64,000 nt of DNA, taken from Trifolium pratense. Its lineage: Eukaryota; Streptophyta; Magnoliopsida; Fabales; Fabaceae. The notes beneath the pieces are model-generated. The model saw only the letters and a program-made list of their open reading frames with translations. It was not told the origin of the DNA and made no database searches. The stretch is taken from contig NC_060061.1 of assembly GCF_020283565.1 (NCBI RefSeq), positions 558,001 to 622,000 on the forward strand, given 5' to 3'. Below, in pieces: positions 24,021-35,672 of this stretch (position 1 is its first letter; the number at the start of each line of letters is the position of its first letter). The position numbers and the translations under genes were made by a program.

Positions 24021-26725
24021 ATGGCATCTGCAGAATTAAGTCAGCTCATGTCTTTTGATCATCTCAAGGCTGCGGTCACTGAGTTCGGTATGATCCTTAT
24101 TTCTTATTTTTCTTCGGAAACCAACTTTGGATTAGTAGAAACGAAATAATGATTTTGATTGTTCTGGTAAGCAGAAATATGCAAAACAAATGGTAATAGA
24201 ATTGTTTTTTTCATGAACTTTCTTAGAAAATTTGAAATATAATCTGCTTAGTTGAAAAGCTTAATACTTCTAGTTGTAACTTTTCTAGAGAATACCATAT
24301 ATTTTCTTCCTTCCATAAATACAAACTCATGTTGTCACTGTTATTGCCAAAAGCTAGAGGATTTAACCACAGTTACTACCAACCCTTGCACTTAGCAATA
24401 CTAAAAGGCGATTGGGAATCTACAAAGGCTTTCCTTGATAACGATCCAAGCGCATTGACAGCGAAGGTTACGATACTTGGCAGGACTGCACTTCATGTTG
24501 CAGCTGTAGGATCTCAGTGGAAAATTGTTGAGAAATTGACGCAACATATGCCGCCAAATATGCTTACAGAATTGGATTTGATGGGTTGTACTTGTCTTCA
24601 CTATGTCGCAATGGGCGAAAACATAGATGCTGCCAAGGCATTGTTGGCTAAAAATACTTCTCTTACTCAAGTTACTGATTTTAAAGGATTCACACCACTC
24701 ATCTATAGTATCACATCTACAATATGTAAAGAGATGGTTTGGTATCTTGTTTTGAATACTACAGATGACAGTCCTGCTTGTCCATTCTCTGGTCCCTCTG
24801 CTACTCAGCTTGTTGCCTTGCTTACTGCCGCCGGATTTCACGGTAATTAGCATGCTGATTTAATAACCAACCATATAAAAACACTATTACTCATATGCTT
24901 ATATCCTTTTTTATTCTACCATGCACAGATATCACCATGTATATACTGCAGCGTTACCCTAACTTAGCTACTGTTTCTGATTCAAATGGAAGCATTATAC
25001 TTAATGTTCTGTCAAAATTACCATCACATTTTCAAAGTGGGCACAATATTGGGTTTTGGAAAAGATTCATTTACCATTGTAAGTACTTTCTTGAGGTAAA
25101 TTATTTTGTGGTACTATGCTGGATTGTAATACTCTTCTACCTTATTGAAACTTGACATTTCTTATGCTATATATCAGGTGTTCCTGTGGAACTTGAATAT
25201 GGAAATATAATATGGAATTCACTTCAAACTCTTGGTTAGTTATCCTTGTAAGCTCATTCTAGAGGTTCTCTAAATGTATCATTTTCAATGAAACACAAAC
25301 ACGAACACTAGACACGAGACTAACATGTAGACAGTGATAATAATTTAAGAAAAATGGAAATGACTGAATGTAATTATGTAACCACATGCATCAGTGTCGT
25401 GTCGGTGCTGCATAGACCATTCTCTTATGCTTTTATTTCAAGTTTATAAAATAGACAATTTTATTTGCAGTTCCTAGCATAAAGCTAGTTAGAGATTCAA
25501 AGGTGAGACATGTATCTGCTGTAAGGTTGGTTGAATTTGTTTGCTCACAAGCTTCAGCCAAGAATGACTGTCAATTCTGGCAATCTTTTGTGAGTGCAGA
25601 CATAATTTTCAGTGCCACATCATCTGGCATAGTTGAAATTTTAAGGATTGGTTTTCAGTTTTTTCCTGATTTGGTTTGGACTCACATTCCAAATGAAGGG
25701 TATGTGGCTCAAACTGCCGTCAAGAATAGGCAAGAAAAAGTTTTTAGTCTTCTATGCAAGATGCCAACAATTTGCAAGATGCAAGTCATGGCATTAGATG
25801 AATCCAACAATACTACATCACATTTGGTAGCAAGGTTTGCTTCTCAAGTTGAGTCAATTCCAGGTTCTGCATTTCAAATGCAAAGAGAATTACAGTGGTT
25901 TAAGGTTTGTTTAATCTAATCTCATAAGTAAATTCTTAGTAGTTTTTAAGTTAAATTCTAGATAAAACTATACTTGTACACTGGAGATTCTTTAAGTTAG
26001 TTTAAAGTTTCAAACAAATCTATTATCTTTTGTGTAAAATTTGTCCGCTATCGTCTATCTTAAAAATGTTCACATCCACATCCTTTAATTAAGTTGAAAT
26101 ATCTCTGATATAGTTTTTCCACCAACAGGAAGTAGAGAAATTGGACCACCCTCTCCATAAAGAAGTTAAGAATCAAGATGGCAAAACACCTTGGCAAGTA
26201 TTTAAGGAAGAGCATAAGGCATTGCTTGAAGAAGGGAAGAATTGGATGAAAGATACATCAAATTCTTGTATGTTAGTGGCCACTCTTATCGCGACGATTG
26301 CCTTTGCGGCTGCTATAACCGTACCTGGAGGAAACAACCAGGACAAAGGAATACCAATATTCTTGTCCGATACCACATTCATGGTATTTGCTGTGTCAGA
26401 TGCACTAGCATTATTTTCTTCAATGACTTCTCTATTGATGTTTTTAGCAATCCTAAATGCTCGCTTTGCGGAAGAAGATTTTGTCATGGCATTACCTGAG
26501 AAATTAATAATAGGTTTGGCTTTTTTGTTCTTGGCAATAGTGACTACAATGGTAGCATTTGGTGCAGCTCTATCTATGTTGCTAAAGGAGAGACTAAAAT
26601 GGGCTCCAATTCCTATTGCTCTTTTGGCTTGTGTTCCAATTCTTCTATTTGCAAAGCTTCAACTTCCTTCATTGATAGAAATGATCATATCAACATATGG
26701 ATCTCGATTCTCACATCTCACATAA
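24021..26725 (+). CDS. Ankyrin-repeat protein with PGG domain (ACD6/ITN1-like), 6 exons
   Basis: Exons: 24021-24087, 24354-24842, 24929-25078, 25178-25234, 25471-25904 and 26129-26725. All splice sites are GT-AG and phases join to 597 aa. Residues ~30-185 hold ankyrin repeats (PLHLAILKGDWESTKAFL, GRTALHVAAVGSQWKIVEKL, GCTCLHYVAMGENIDAAKAL, GFTPLIYSI). Exon 6 opens with the VKNQDGKTPWQVF linker, then the PGG domain: NWMKDTSNSCMLVATLIATI, TVPGG at residues 463-467, and about four hydrophobic segments to residue ~590. Known for the family: plant ankyrin-PGG proteins are plasma-membrane or ER membrane proteins in defence, salicylate and stress signalling. Such genes often occur in clusters; no second copy lies in the window. 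The middle exons are less conserved in the family. The start ATG opens a short exon and is the first in a suitable context. Confidence 0.88.
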
Positions 26726-26767
26726 ATAAATGAAGGATGATATTTTAAGGTCATGATATGATTACAT

Positions 26768-26868
26768 TCAATTTTTTTTTGTTTACAATGAGCTGGGAAT
26801 CCAACACATGACCTATAGCTTACTACCAAAATCCCTCACCACTAGACCAAACCTAGTGGCTAGATTAC
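26768..26868 (-). repeat. tRNA-derived SINE
   Basis: On the minus strand it reads GGTTTGGTCTAGTGGTGAGG (A box), then GTGTTGGATTCCCAGC (B box) and ends in an A run (forward T9 at about 26772). It begins about 40 bp past the ankyrin gene stop and so is probably in its 3'UTR. Confidence 0.6.
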
Positions 26869-28000
26869 ATTCATATTTAGATTACTTCTCTTTATGTATA
26901 TAAATATTTGTACAATCCTTTTCATTTTTGAGTGAGAAATTTTCCAAATTAAAATAATTGGTATCAGAATTTGATTCCAACTCGTTAGTTTTTTGCATTC
27001 AGTTGTGGTCAAAATATTCCAATCATCATTTATTTAGTTTGATTGTCATCAGATCTCAAAACCGACTGCAGTGTTTTAGAATATTTGTTGAATATGTAGT
27101 ACATTGCTTAGGTTCTCAAGTGGTTAACTTTTCTAAAACCCTAAAACCGACCCTAAACATGACATGTATCCTAAAATTGACCCTAAACCCGATTTGAACC
27201 CTAAAATTTCCCGTAAAATTGATTGTAGGGTCTCGAGCCAATTTAAAGTTTTCTGTTGATTTTAGGGTTCAAGGAGGATTTAGGATCGATTTTAGAATTT
27301 TCAGCCGATTTTAGTGTTTTCTGCTGATTATAGGTTTTCAGTCGATTGGGTTTAGGGTAGATTTTGGGGTTTTAGCTGATTTCTTGTTTTCGGCCGATTT
27401 TATAGTTCAAGTAGGGATTATAGTTGATTTTAGATTTTTTTGTTGCTGATTTTAGGGTTCGAATCGAGTTTATGGTCAATTTTAGGTTTTTTGGCCAATT
27501 TAAGGATTCAAGTCGGGTTTAGGGTCGATTTTATGGTTTTTGGCTGTTTTTAGGTTTTTCGGCTTATTTTAGGGTTTAAGACTAGTCGAATCTTTTAAGT
27601 TTAAAAAAATGATTTTTTTTCCTTTCTATTTTCATTTTTTTTTAAAACTGTTAATTTAAATCCCACTCTCTTTCTTTTATAATGTTTTTTTGAAACTGTT
27701 AATCTAAATCCTACTCTATTTTCATTTTTCTTTTTCTCAATTTAATTATTAATTAACTAAATTTATTTTTATTTATTTTTTTAAATTCTTTCAGAAATTT
27801 TGTTATAACAAAACCAACTAATTAGAGAAGAAATTGCAAATAATTAGGAATTTTTTTTCCTTTTAATTGTGAAAATAAACTTCAGGGACTAAAACGAAAA
27901 TTCTGTGAAACTATAGGGACCAAAAACATATTTAACCCAAACTAAAATAAGATATTGGGATGTAATGTATTCTTTTTTTTACTCTTATATATACTTAAAA
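26869..28000. other. Intergenic DNA with a telomere-like degenerate array
   Basis: The array at 27120-27590 is listed separately. The remainder is AT-rich with no supported gene. Confidence 0.4.
27120..27590. repeat. Degenerate minisatellite with telomere-like words in inverted orientation
   Basis: The left part (to ~27215) repeats CCCTAAAAYYGA and CCCTAAAC, the right part repeats GATTTTAGGGTTY, GGGTTTAGGGT and TTTTCGGCCGATTTTA with period ~15-20 bp. The orientation flips near 27225. The words resemble the plant telomere repeat TTTAGGG but the spacing is irregular. Confidence 0.55.
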
Positions 28001-28105
28001 AAATATATGTTCAACCGATTTAATAACGGTTCAACCGATTGAACCATCAACAGCCGGTCTCGGTGGTTCAATCTCCAGTCGGATTTTTAAAACATTGATC
28101 TTACA
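28001..28105. repeat. hAT end remnant, duplicated with the F-box locus (copy 1)
   Basis: AACCGATTGAACCATCAACAG then GGTTCAATCTCC and TTTTTAAAACATTGATCT match 41338-41442 and resemble the end of the hAT element at 17784-18988 (GGTTTTTAAAACACTG). Confidence 0.55.
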
Positions 28106-29294
28106 ATCAACTTATTTAAACTTTGGTGACATTCAGAGTCTGTTAAAATTTAAGCAGTACATATATCTTGCTTATTTTCTCAAAATTCAAAATATCAGTG
28201 AAGTCACTTAAAACAACATTTGACATTGAAAAAAAAACATTCAAATAAACTTTCATTGATCCAGCAGTAATGCAGACACAATTTCAGCAATTCTACACTT
28301 AAATGAAAATTAGAAACAGCATAAGCCAAACACCGCCCAAAAACAGCCCTTAGGCACTAAAATACACCTAAGAACCACTACCAAAAAGAGAGTATATTTA
28401 CTCCAATTACAAAATTCACAATGACAAAGACCAAACAAGGGGGGACAGCTACCTAAGGAGACATTGAAGAGGAAATTTCTCCCAAAGACCATAAGTAACA
28501 CGGTGTACACTATGCCTGTCACCCAACCAGAGAATAATCTATCTCGTGTAGTAGATGTTTAAAACACCAATCATAGATGTAGTGATTTGATTTACCAAGA
28601 GTTGGAAGCTTAATGTATTTTTGCAATTTTTTATCATCTGCTGAATAAACTTTGCACATGGTAGTTGATTCAGTGGTGACATACACAGAGTTGCTCTCAT
28701 ATCCCCACCTGTTCGGATTGTTCAATGCATAACAGTCCGTCTTCGTAGTACGGACATTACAAAATAATGCCATGTCTCCCAAAGTTTCCAGTTTGACATA
28801 ACTCATGGTGGAGAAGTCTATCTTGTATACATTCCTTATTTGATGGCACCTTGAATCAACCACTAAAAGTTGCTCATCACAATTAACCAACTTAAAGTTT
28901 ATGTTAGTTACATTAGGAGTACTCTTCAGTTTTAGAAATTTAATATTTGGAGAATTCAAACTGAGTACCCCTATGTTGGCCTTGTTAGTGACAAGGTATA
29001 TTACATTATGCAAAACCACAAAGTGAACAACCCACTCTTGATTTCCAATCTTTGAAGAAAAAGTAACCCAACCACAGTTTCGAGATTGATAGACACGCAA
29101 ATAGTTGGTTTGTGTGCATAAAACCACAAAAACAAATTCCTTAGAGCATTTGCTAAAAGCAAGCAATACACGCATGGAATAAAGAATAGTGGAAGTTTCA
29201 AAGGAGGGTGCTGCATTGATTATCTTTATTATGGTAAAAGGATTGATTAGCATAAATGAAGTCTTGATCTTATGGTACCCCCCCTTGACAAAAT

Positions 29295-31343
29295 TGTTGG
29301 GATTGATTGCAATGTAAGTCCCACATTGCTAATGAAGAAAAAAAAAAAAAGGTCAAAGAAATTATATTGAAGAAATCCCACATCGCTTATAATGGTGAAG
29401 CAATAAGGGAATCAAGGCTATAGAATGGACCTAAGTTCTGTTTATAATTGCACCAAGCAGTAACACTTGTAAACACTTTAAGTTTATATTTGTGTCTTTT
29501 TTGCTTTTCTCTTATGCTCTTGTTTAAGAGTATTTGAGATGTAGTTCAAATATTTACTTTGGAGAGTGTGGGTGTATTGGGGCATGGGGTGATTGAGAGT
29601 GAAGTCTATGTGTTGTAACAATTTTCACATAGTGTTTATTCTCTGGTTGTCGGTTTTGACAACGACCATGGTTTTTTTCTCCGATTTGGAGTTTCCACGT
29701 TATATTCTTGTGTTGTTGATTGCGTTCTTTTATTTTCTCTATGCCGGTTTTTTCCAACAACTGGTATCAGAGCTCTTGGTTTGATTCAGGAGGAGGGAGT
29801 TCTATTGTGAAGTTTAGGCTAGAGAAAATTGATGGAAGAATCATGTTTGGCTTGTGAAATATTAAGTCAAGGATGCACTGATGCAATCAGGGTTACACAA
29901 GGCCAGCCTGGAGAGGCGGTGATAATAATACTCGACATCAGTCTGGAGAGGCGGTGCTAACAATACTCGGGTTACGTCTGAAACAACAACTTATCATGAG
30001 GATGCAGAGGTGCTAGTGGAAGTTGAGAATCAGTGGAGTGTTGAGTCATGAACTTTGGAAGCTCCTATCACATGTGTTTGAAGAAGAAATACTTTTGAAT
30101 CTCTAGAGCTAGTTGAAGGTGGAGTTGTTCATCTTGGTGACGGAAAGCTCGTAAAGTTCAAGGTATGAGTGAGTTTCTTTAAACACAATGCGAGGTATTT
30201 TCTTGAACTTTGATGCATAGATAGTAGGTAGATACTTGTTAGATATTGATACTATTATTGGTTATGCATCTGTTACTAGTGGTGATTCTCATGTTTTGGT
30301 TAAGTTGTGAATCTTCGGGTGGATACTTGTTAGTGACATGAGTTTAGTTGGACTAGTGAAACAAGGTTTACTAGGTGATGTAACTAAACTGGAATTGTTG
30401 GAGCCTAACAATGGCCTGAGGTGGTTTTAAAGCAGTTTGAAGTTGTTCAAGTGACACATGAGCATCGGTTGACATGGATGCAAGGTGTGTGATGATAGCG
30501 TGCGGGCATTGGTTGGCATCGATGCAAGGTATGCGGTTATCTCGATGGCTGATGAACTTCCGGAGAAAGCCAACATGGAAGTTCCACCATAAATTTTCAG
30601 CGAGGTTTCGAGATGAAATTCTTGGGATGACTTGGTTCCAAGTGAAGCAAAATCTTGAGCTGGTTTAGTTTCAAGTGAATAAAATTCTTGGGATGGTTTA
30701 GTTCCAAGTGGAGTGTACTTTTTATGGTGGAGTATGATAATTTAATTTGTCGGTATAGACAATGAGAATTATGATTGTTGGTGAAGACAATGATTATCGG
30801 TATAGACAATGAAAGCAGAAGATAATGATTGGTGGTGTAGACAATGAAGATTGAAGACCATTACAATCAAGGTGGAGATTGTTGGGATTGATTGCAATGT
30901 AAGTCCCACATTGCTAATGAAGAAAAAAAAAAGGTCAAAGAAATTATATTGAAGAAGTCCCACATCGCTTAGAATGGTGAAGCAATGAGGGAATGAAGGC
31001 TATATAATGGACCTAAGTTCTTTGTTTATAATTGCACCAAGCAGTAACACTTGTAAACACTTTAAGTTTATATTTGTGTCTTTTTTGCTTTTCTCTTATG
31101 CTCTTGTTTAAGAGTATTTGAGATGTAGTTCAAATATTTACTTTGGAGAGTGTGGGTGTATTTTCACATAGGGTGATTGAGAGTGAAGTCTATGTGTTGT
31201 AACAATTTTCACATAGTGTTTATTCTCTGGTTGTCGGTTTTGACAACGACCGTGGTTTTTTTCTCCGATTTGGAGTTTCCACGTTATATTCTTGTGTTGT
31301 TGATTGCGTTCTTTTATTTTCTCTATGCCGGTTTTTCCCAAAA
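29295..31343 (+). mobile_element. LTR element A: non-autonomous Copia derivative in the F-box gene
   Basis: LTR1 is 29295-29759 and LTR2 30880-31343, both starting TGTTGGGATTGATTGC; the first ends CCAACA. Target duplication AAAAT at 29290-29294 and 31344-31348. PBS TGGTATCAGAGC at 29762-29773 (initiator-Met tRNA), polypurine tract AAGGTGGAGAT at 30869-30879. The 1.1-kb interior starts like a Tnt1-type gag (a degenerate phrase similar to GLW-x-IKVKDALMQ near 29850-29885) but has no long frame. It contains several short tandem duplications (GGAGAGGCGGTG at 29911 and 29944; GGTATAGACAATGA at about 30750-30810). Several LTR differences show it is older than element B. Confidence 0.88.
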
Positions 31344-31396
31344 AAAATATCCGCCAGAAGTCGCGAGATAGTGACAATTTAAGCTGAAAGATTTTT

Positions 31397-33932
31397 TGAC
31401 AGGAATTAAGTATAGTTTAATAGTTTATTTTAAATAAATAGTTTATATTATGTCATTTTACTTTATTGCCCTTGTGGTTGTATTTAAAGGCATTGTGCCT
31501 CATTTGAAACTTAATCGATCAATATTCAACAAATTATCTTCTTCTCTAAAAACCTTTTTCATTCAATATTATGCTTTGCATAATCTCTCTTTGGTACCGG
31601 ATTCTATTCTAGATAATTGGAATCTCTACTCTTGAGACTTGATTCTACCGGCTTGTCCCTAAAATCTAATTTTTCCGGTTACAATTGGTATCTTGAGCCT
31701 TGGATTCAGCGCATCATGGGTCCAAAATACAAGAGTGTGAAAATTTTGAGTGCTGTGGAAGTAGAAGAGAAGATGGAAATGGGTTTATGTTTTGTATGCA
31801 ATGAACCATTTACTGTAGATCATGCATTGAAGCATAAAGGCATACGATACAAAGTTATAGAGATGGATGAAGAAGTCGAAAGGGATTTGTCTGAGAAATT
31901 TCAACCTGAAGCTTCCTCAGAGGACAATAATCTTCAAATCGATTGTCACAAAGAAAGTGTTGCGCATGATGATGACACGTCGAAAGTAGCCGTGAACGTT
32001 GTCGACGACGAGTTTGCACACTTCCATCAATCTCAATCTGTAAATGTCATTTCTATTGAGCCAGCCCCGATAATTGTCGATGAACAAGAGGAAATGGTTC
32101 TTCCGGCCATTGACATATCAACTAGCTCTGCAATTTCTTTTCCCTGCTACGACATCCTTAGTAGTGCCAAATTCTCACCTCGTCAGGTTAGTGTTGATCC
32201 CATATCTGATACCATAGAGACTTCCCACTTCATGTCATTCAACCAACCACTGTCACACTCTGTTCTCCTTACGGGCAGAGATTTCCAACCTCTGAGCCAC
32301 ATTTGTGAGCTCCCACCGCCACCGAAACCACCTGACAGGGTTGTCACTCCAATGTCGTCCCTCAATTTGTCTTTGTTGGTCACCACCGGAAAGCACTTTT
32401 CAATCTTACAAACTTCCCTCCAACTGTTTGATGAAATGCCAAAGTGCCACATAACTTCTCTAACTTCTCTACCAACTGTTTGGAGTGCAATCATCAACAG
32501 GTGCATGAATAATGATCAGTTTGTTGCTTTTGATTTGTTCAAAGACATGCATAGGATGCCTACTACCCCTAGTGATTTTCAAGAGTATTTTGATGACAAG
32601 CACATGCTTTGTGCCGCTTGGTTGCTGGAAATGCTTAATCTATATGAAAGTAATTATGAAAACTGTGCTGAAAATGATCCTATAAAGAATTTTCTAATTG
32701 AAGAAATTAAGGTTTTGAAAGAGGTTAAGTGGATTGGTCTTCCAAATTTCATGCTGCAAGCTGCATTTATTTCTTTACTCCAGAGAAAGCTTCAAGTGTC
32801 CACTCAAAGAGCATGTGAGAAACTGATTGCTAAACAGAAGAATTCAATCCAACATGTGATGGAGGCTGTTGAGTGTGGAAAAACAAAGGTAACTGGACCA
32901 TTACTAGATGGATTATGCATCAAGGTTCCAGAAGTGTTGCCACCTGAACCACAACTTGCTGACACTTGCAGTTATTGCAGTGAATTTTTTTATGATGGTC
33001 CTAGTTCTGTTTTCGCAAATATTCACTGTTATTTTGATGATAGTGCAGGGGTCAGAATATTTGGTTTTGTTTCTAAAGCTGGTGTGTATAGTTCTGATTT
33101 GGAGGGTTTGGTTAGAGTTTCGAATTATCCACTCATGAAGGTGATAAGTATTCCAATACATGAAAATGTTCTCAATTTGAGCTCTGAAGTTTCTCTTACA
33201 GTAGATTCCATGCATGACAATTTTTATGAAATACTTAATCTAGCCTTTTTGCACATTATTGGGTGGCCAAACTTTGAAGCTCTAGTTATGAGTGTTGCTA
33301 CTATTGTTCATGAACACGAAGCCTATCATTACCATCCTTGGTTTTTATGGAAGATGGATAAATTTATTCACTTTGTCAATTGGGATGTATGTGTAAAGGC
33401 AACTCTTACTAATGATGAACCACTTCTTGATATTGAAAATGTCTATTTTGCATCTGCCACTACCCAAAGCTTTCTGCAAGCCCGTCAAAGAAGAAAATAT
33501 GTGGCTGTTTTGCATAGGAAAATGATTCACAAGGGAAATGTTCGAAATGCTAAAGTTTTAATCAAATGGAAAGTCTTGCCTCTTAAACACGGCACTTGTG
33601 ATTGTTCATCCTTGAGGACAAGGATGTTTGAAGGGGAGGGTATTGTGACAGGAATTAAGTATAGTTTAATAGTTTATTTTAAATAAATAGTTTATATTAT
33701 GTCATTTTACTTTATTGCCCTTGTGGTTGTATTTAAAGGCATTGTGCCTCATTTGAAACTTAATCGATCAATATTCAACAAATTATCTTCTTCTCTAAAA
33801 ACCTTTTTCATTCAATATTATGCTTTGCATAATCTCTCTTTGGTACCGGATTCTATTCTAGATAATTGGAATCTCTACTCTTGAGACTTGATTCTACCGG
33901 CTTGTCCCTAGAATCTAATTTTTCCGGTTACA
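31397..33932 (+). mobile_element. LTR element B: young non-autonomous LTR retrotransposon with chimeric insert
   Basis: LTRs 31397-31683 and 33646-33932, 287 bp each, start TGACAGGAATTAAG and end CCGGTTACA. Only one difference was noticed (near 31661 versus 33910), so insertion is recent. A PBS-like TGGTATCTTGAGCC follows LTR1, and a polypurine tract (GAAGGGGAGGG) precedes LTR2. The right target bases are GATCT; on the left GATTTTT stands before the LTR, so the duplication is imperfect. The interior is 1.96 kb with one long frame. Confidence 0.85.
31617..33686 (+). CDS. Chimeric 689-codon frame of LTR element B
   Basis: The open frame begins inside LTR1 and ends inside LTR2. The first listed codon is not ATG; ATG codons occur at 31716 and just after. 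Seen: a gypsy-gag-like Cys motif GLCFVCNEPF followed by DHALKHKG (residues ~59-76); an acidic linker; a Pro-rich segment; a PPR-like stretch (LFDEMP, VWSAIINRCMNNDQFVAFDL, ~residues 272-310); an unrecognised helical region (~320-440); another unrecognised region with two Cys pairs; and a gypsy integrase/chromodomain-like tail (VLIKWK, then FEGEGIV) near residues 650-680. The ends match a Ty3/gypsy gag-pol with the middle replaced, apparently by pieces of host genes. No protease, RT or RNase H is present. Function unknown. Confidence 0.6.
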   Translation: MESLLLRLDSTGLSLKSNFSGYNWYLEPWIQRIMGPKYKSVKILSAVEVEEKMEMGLCFVCNEPFTVDHALKHKGIRYKVIEMDEEVERDLSEKFQPEASSEDNNLQIDCHKESVAHDDDTSKVAVNVVDDEFAHFHQSQSVNVISIEPAPIIVDEQEEMVLPAIDISTSSAISFPCYDILSSAKFSPRQVSVDPISDTIETSHFMSFNQPLSHSVLLTGRDFQPLSHICELPPPPKPPDRVVTPMSSLNLSLLVTTGKHFSILQTSLQLFDEMPKCHITSLTSLPTVWSAIINRCMNNDQFVAFDLFKDMHRMPTTPSDFQEYFDDKHMLCAAWLLEMLNLYESNYENCAENDPIKNFLIEEIKVLKEVKWIGLPNFMLQAAFISLLQRKLQVSTQRACEKLIAKQKNSIQHVMEAVECGKTKVTGPLLDGLCIKVPEVLPPEPQLADTCSYCSEFFYDGPSSVFANIHCYFDDSAGVRIFGFVSKAGVYSSDLEGLVRVSNYPLMKVISIPIHENVLNLSSEVSLTVDSMHDNFYEILNLAFLHIIGWPNFEALVMSVATIVHEHEAYHYHPWFLWKMDKFIHFVNWDVCVKATLTNDEPLLDIENVYFASATTQSFLQARQRRKYVAVLHRKMIHKGNVRNAKVLIKWKVLPLKHGTCDCSSLRTRMFEGEGIVTGIKYSLIVYFK

Positions 33933-34859
33933 GATCTGAAGGGGGACTCCATCATCTTAAAGCAATAAACTTTTTGGTCAGATATGCTGATTAAGGAAAA
34001 TGAATCCTCTCTACAAACATACCTAATTTGAAGAAGTAATGGTTCTTGGTATTGCATGAAATTTCTCAAGTAAATTTTATGAAAACCCCTCCAATCACTG
34101 CACACGCCGGAAAAGTGAAAGAGATCGTCCATATCTAGTTTTTTGCAAATGTTATCAAGCACATCCCAGGGAAGTTCACAATTCTCTTCTACCTTTTTCA
34201 CTTTGACCCCTACTAAGCAACAAAAAGAAAATCATCAATTTAGTTCTTGTTTAGCAATGCAAAGTGTGACAAGTTAATCCATAAACTATTTACCGGTCAT
34301 CTCAGAAAGTTGAAATACAAGTGTGGTTTGAAATTCCTTTGGCATGGTGTTGTAGAGTTTCAAAATCGAATCTGCAACACCTGCATAATTGGGATATCTT
34401 CATCTGTATTGAGAAAATTATTATTCAGATCAACTACTATCTTAGTAATTCAAATTCAAAATAATAATAATAATAATAGAAGCGAATGATAAAAGACAAG
34501 CAAAAGATAATTTTTTATATTGTATATGTTATAAGCTATTTTCATAAGGCATCAAGTTATAGAGTAATTAATCGTCAAGGGTTTTTCATCAAACAGGTGA
34601 TATGCAAGTTTTGAAAAATAAATAAAATTGTGATGTTCATACGCCTCAATCGCGCATTCACCAGTAAAGGGAAGAAAAAACCGAAAATTAAAACGAAAAG
34701 GAAAGCCCACAAGTACCTTATCGGTGATCGTGGAAGACGACGAACAACTCCGGCAAGATTTGGTTTGCAAAGTTGATGATGAGATGAGAAGCTGCCGATG
34801 GAAGGAAAGGGAAGCTTTTGAGGTTGAATCGTTTTCCTCTACTGTATCTTGAATAATAA

Positions 34860-35345
34860 ATTCTTAACAAGTGAAGTTACTTGACTAATAAACAAAGAGT
34901 AAAAGAAAAATACCAAAGATTGAAGAAAATAGCTGAAGTCATCGTGCCACGATGGAAGTCGTCGTGCCACGATAGGCAGGATATTCATTTGAAGAAAATT
35001 TACAAAATTTTGGAAGAAAATCTACCTCATCGTGCCATCTTTGTGAGACATCGTGGCACAACTCTCATGATAACAAAGCTTAAGTCTGTTAAAAATCCTA
35101 TAAATAGAGTTATTTTCCTCCCCAATTATTTATTCAGAAATTTAGAGAAATTTAGAGAAATAGTCCTATAAATAGAACTTGGGGGCAGTTTGTCAATCAT
35201 CACTGCAATTTGAAATTGTTCATCAAGAGGCATACCTTCAATTATGTTTGTGTAAATTTTCCAAATAAGATTTTGTTTTTTTGAATTACTATGATATTAG
35301 TACAAAATTTTCACCACCGTTTATTAGTGACTAATTTCTATCGAG
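34860..35345 (+). mobile_element. Possible solo-LTR or LTR fragment
   Basis: Contains the repeated words TCGTGCCACGAT and GTCGTCGTGCCACGAT, two TATA-like boxes (CCTATAAATAGA at 35096 and 35163) and a leader-like end; this is how legume gypsy LTRs look. The ends and a target duplication were not found. A 96-codon frame here has no recognisable feature. Confidence 0.35.
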
Positions 35346-35672
35346 AAATTTATTGGACAGATAAGAATAAGATTCTCTCTTTTTAAACTGGATTTTTTTT
35401 TACCATTTAGACTAATTTATCATTTCTGTAAATATTTTTTACATTTATAATAACAATGTCAAAAGTATCTCTAAATATGTCACAAAACAATTATTAAAAA
35501 GATCATCCTTATTCACTTAGGTATAATTATTCACTAAATCAATAGGAAATACTCCTCTTTCATGGTCTTAGTTTCCAATTATTGGGGGCAGCACTCCTTT
35601 ATTTTTGAATCAAAGCAGCCCTCCTTTATTAGTAGGGTCATTACATAAAAGTCCTATAATAAGAAAATAAAA

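Larger units (their letters stand above)
28519..34345 (-). pseudogene. F-box/DUF295 protein gene split by two LTR elements
   Basis: The start lies at 34345 (ACCATGCC context). Exon 1 is 34294-34345; exon 2 starts at 34209 and would run to the stop at 28519. Exon 2 is cut by element B (31397-33932) and element A (29295-31343). The three gene pieces (33933-34209, about 31349-31391, 28519-29294) connect in one frame once the elements and duplicated target bases are set aside, giving about 380 aa, usual for the family. Seen: F-box ELPWDVLDNICKKLDMDDL with SVCSDW-like VCSDWRGFH, then DUF295 phrases LINPF, CSKEFVFVVL, WVTFSS, DIALF/DMALF and WGYESNSVYVT. Known for the family: F-box proteins are substrate adaptors of SCF ubiquitin ligases; DUF295 types are numerous and fast-evolving in plants. 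As it stands the gene cannot make a full protein. Confidence 0.85.

Noticed and set aside
34881..35171. 96-codon frame as a small gene
   Set aside because: Basic, no domain, inside LTR-like DNA with repeated CGTGCCACGAT words.
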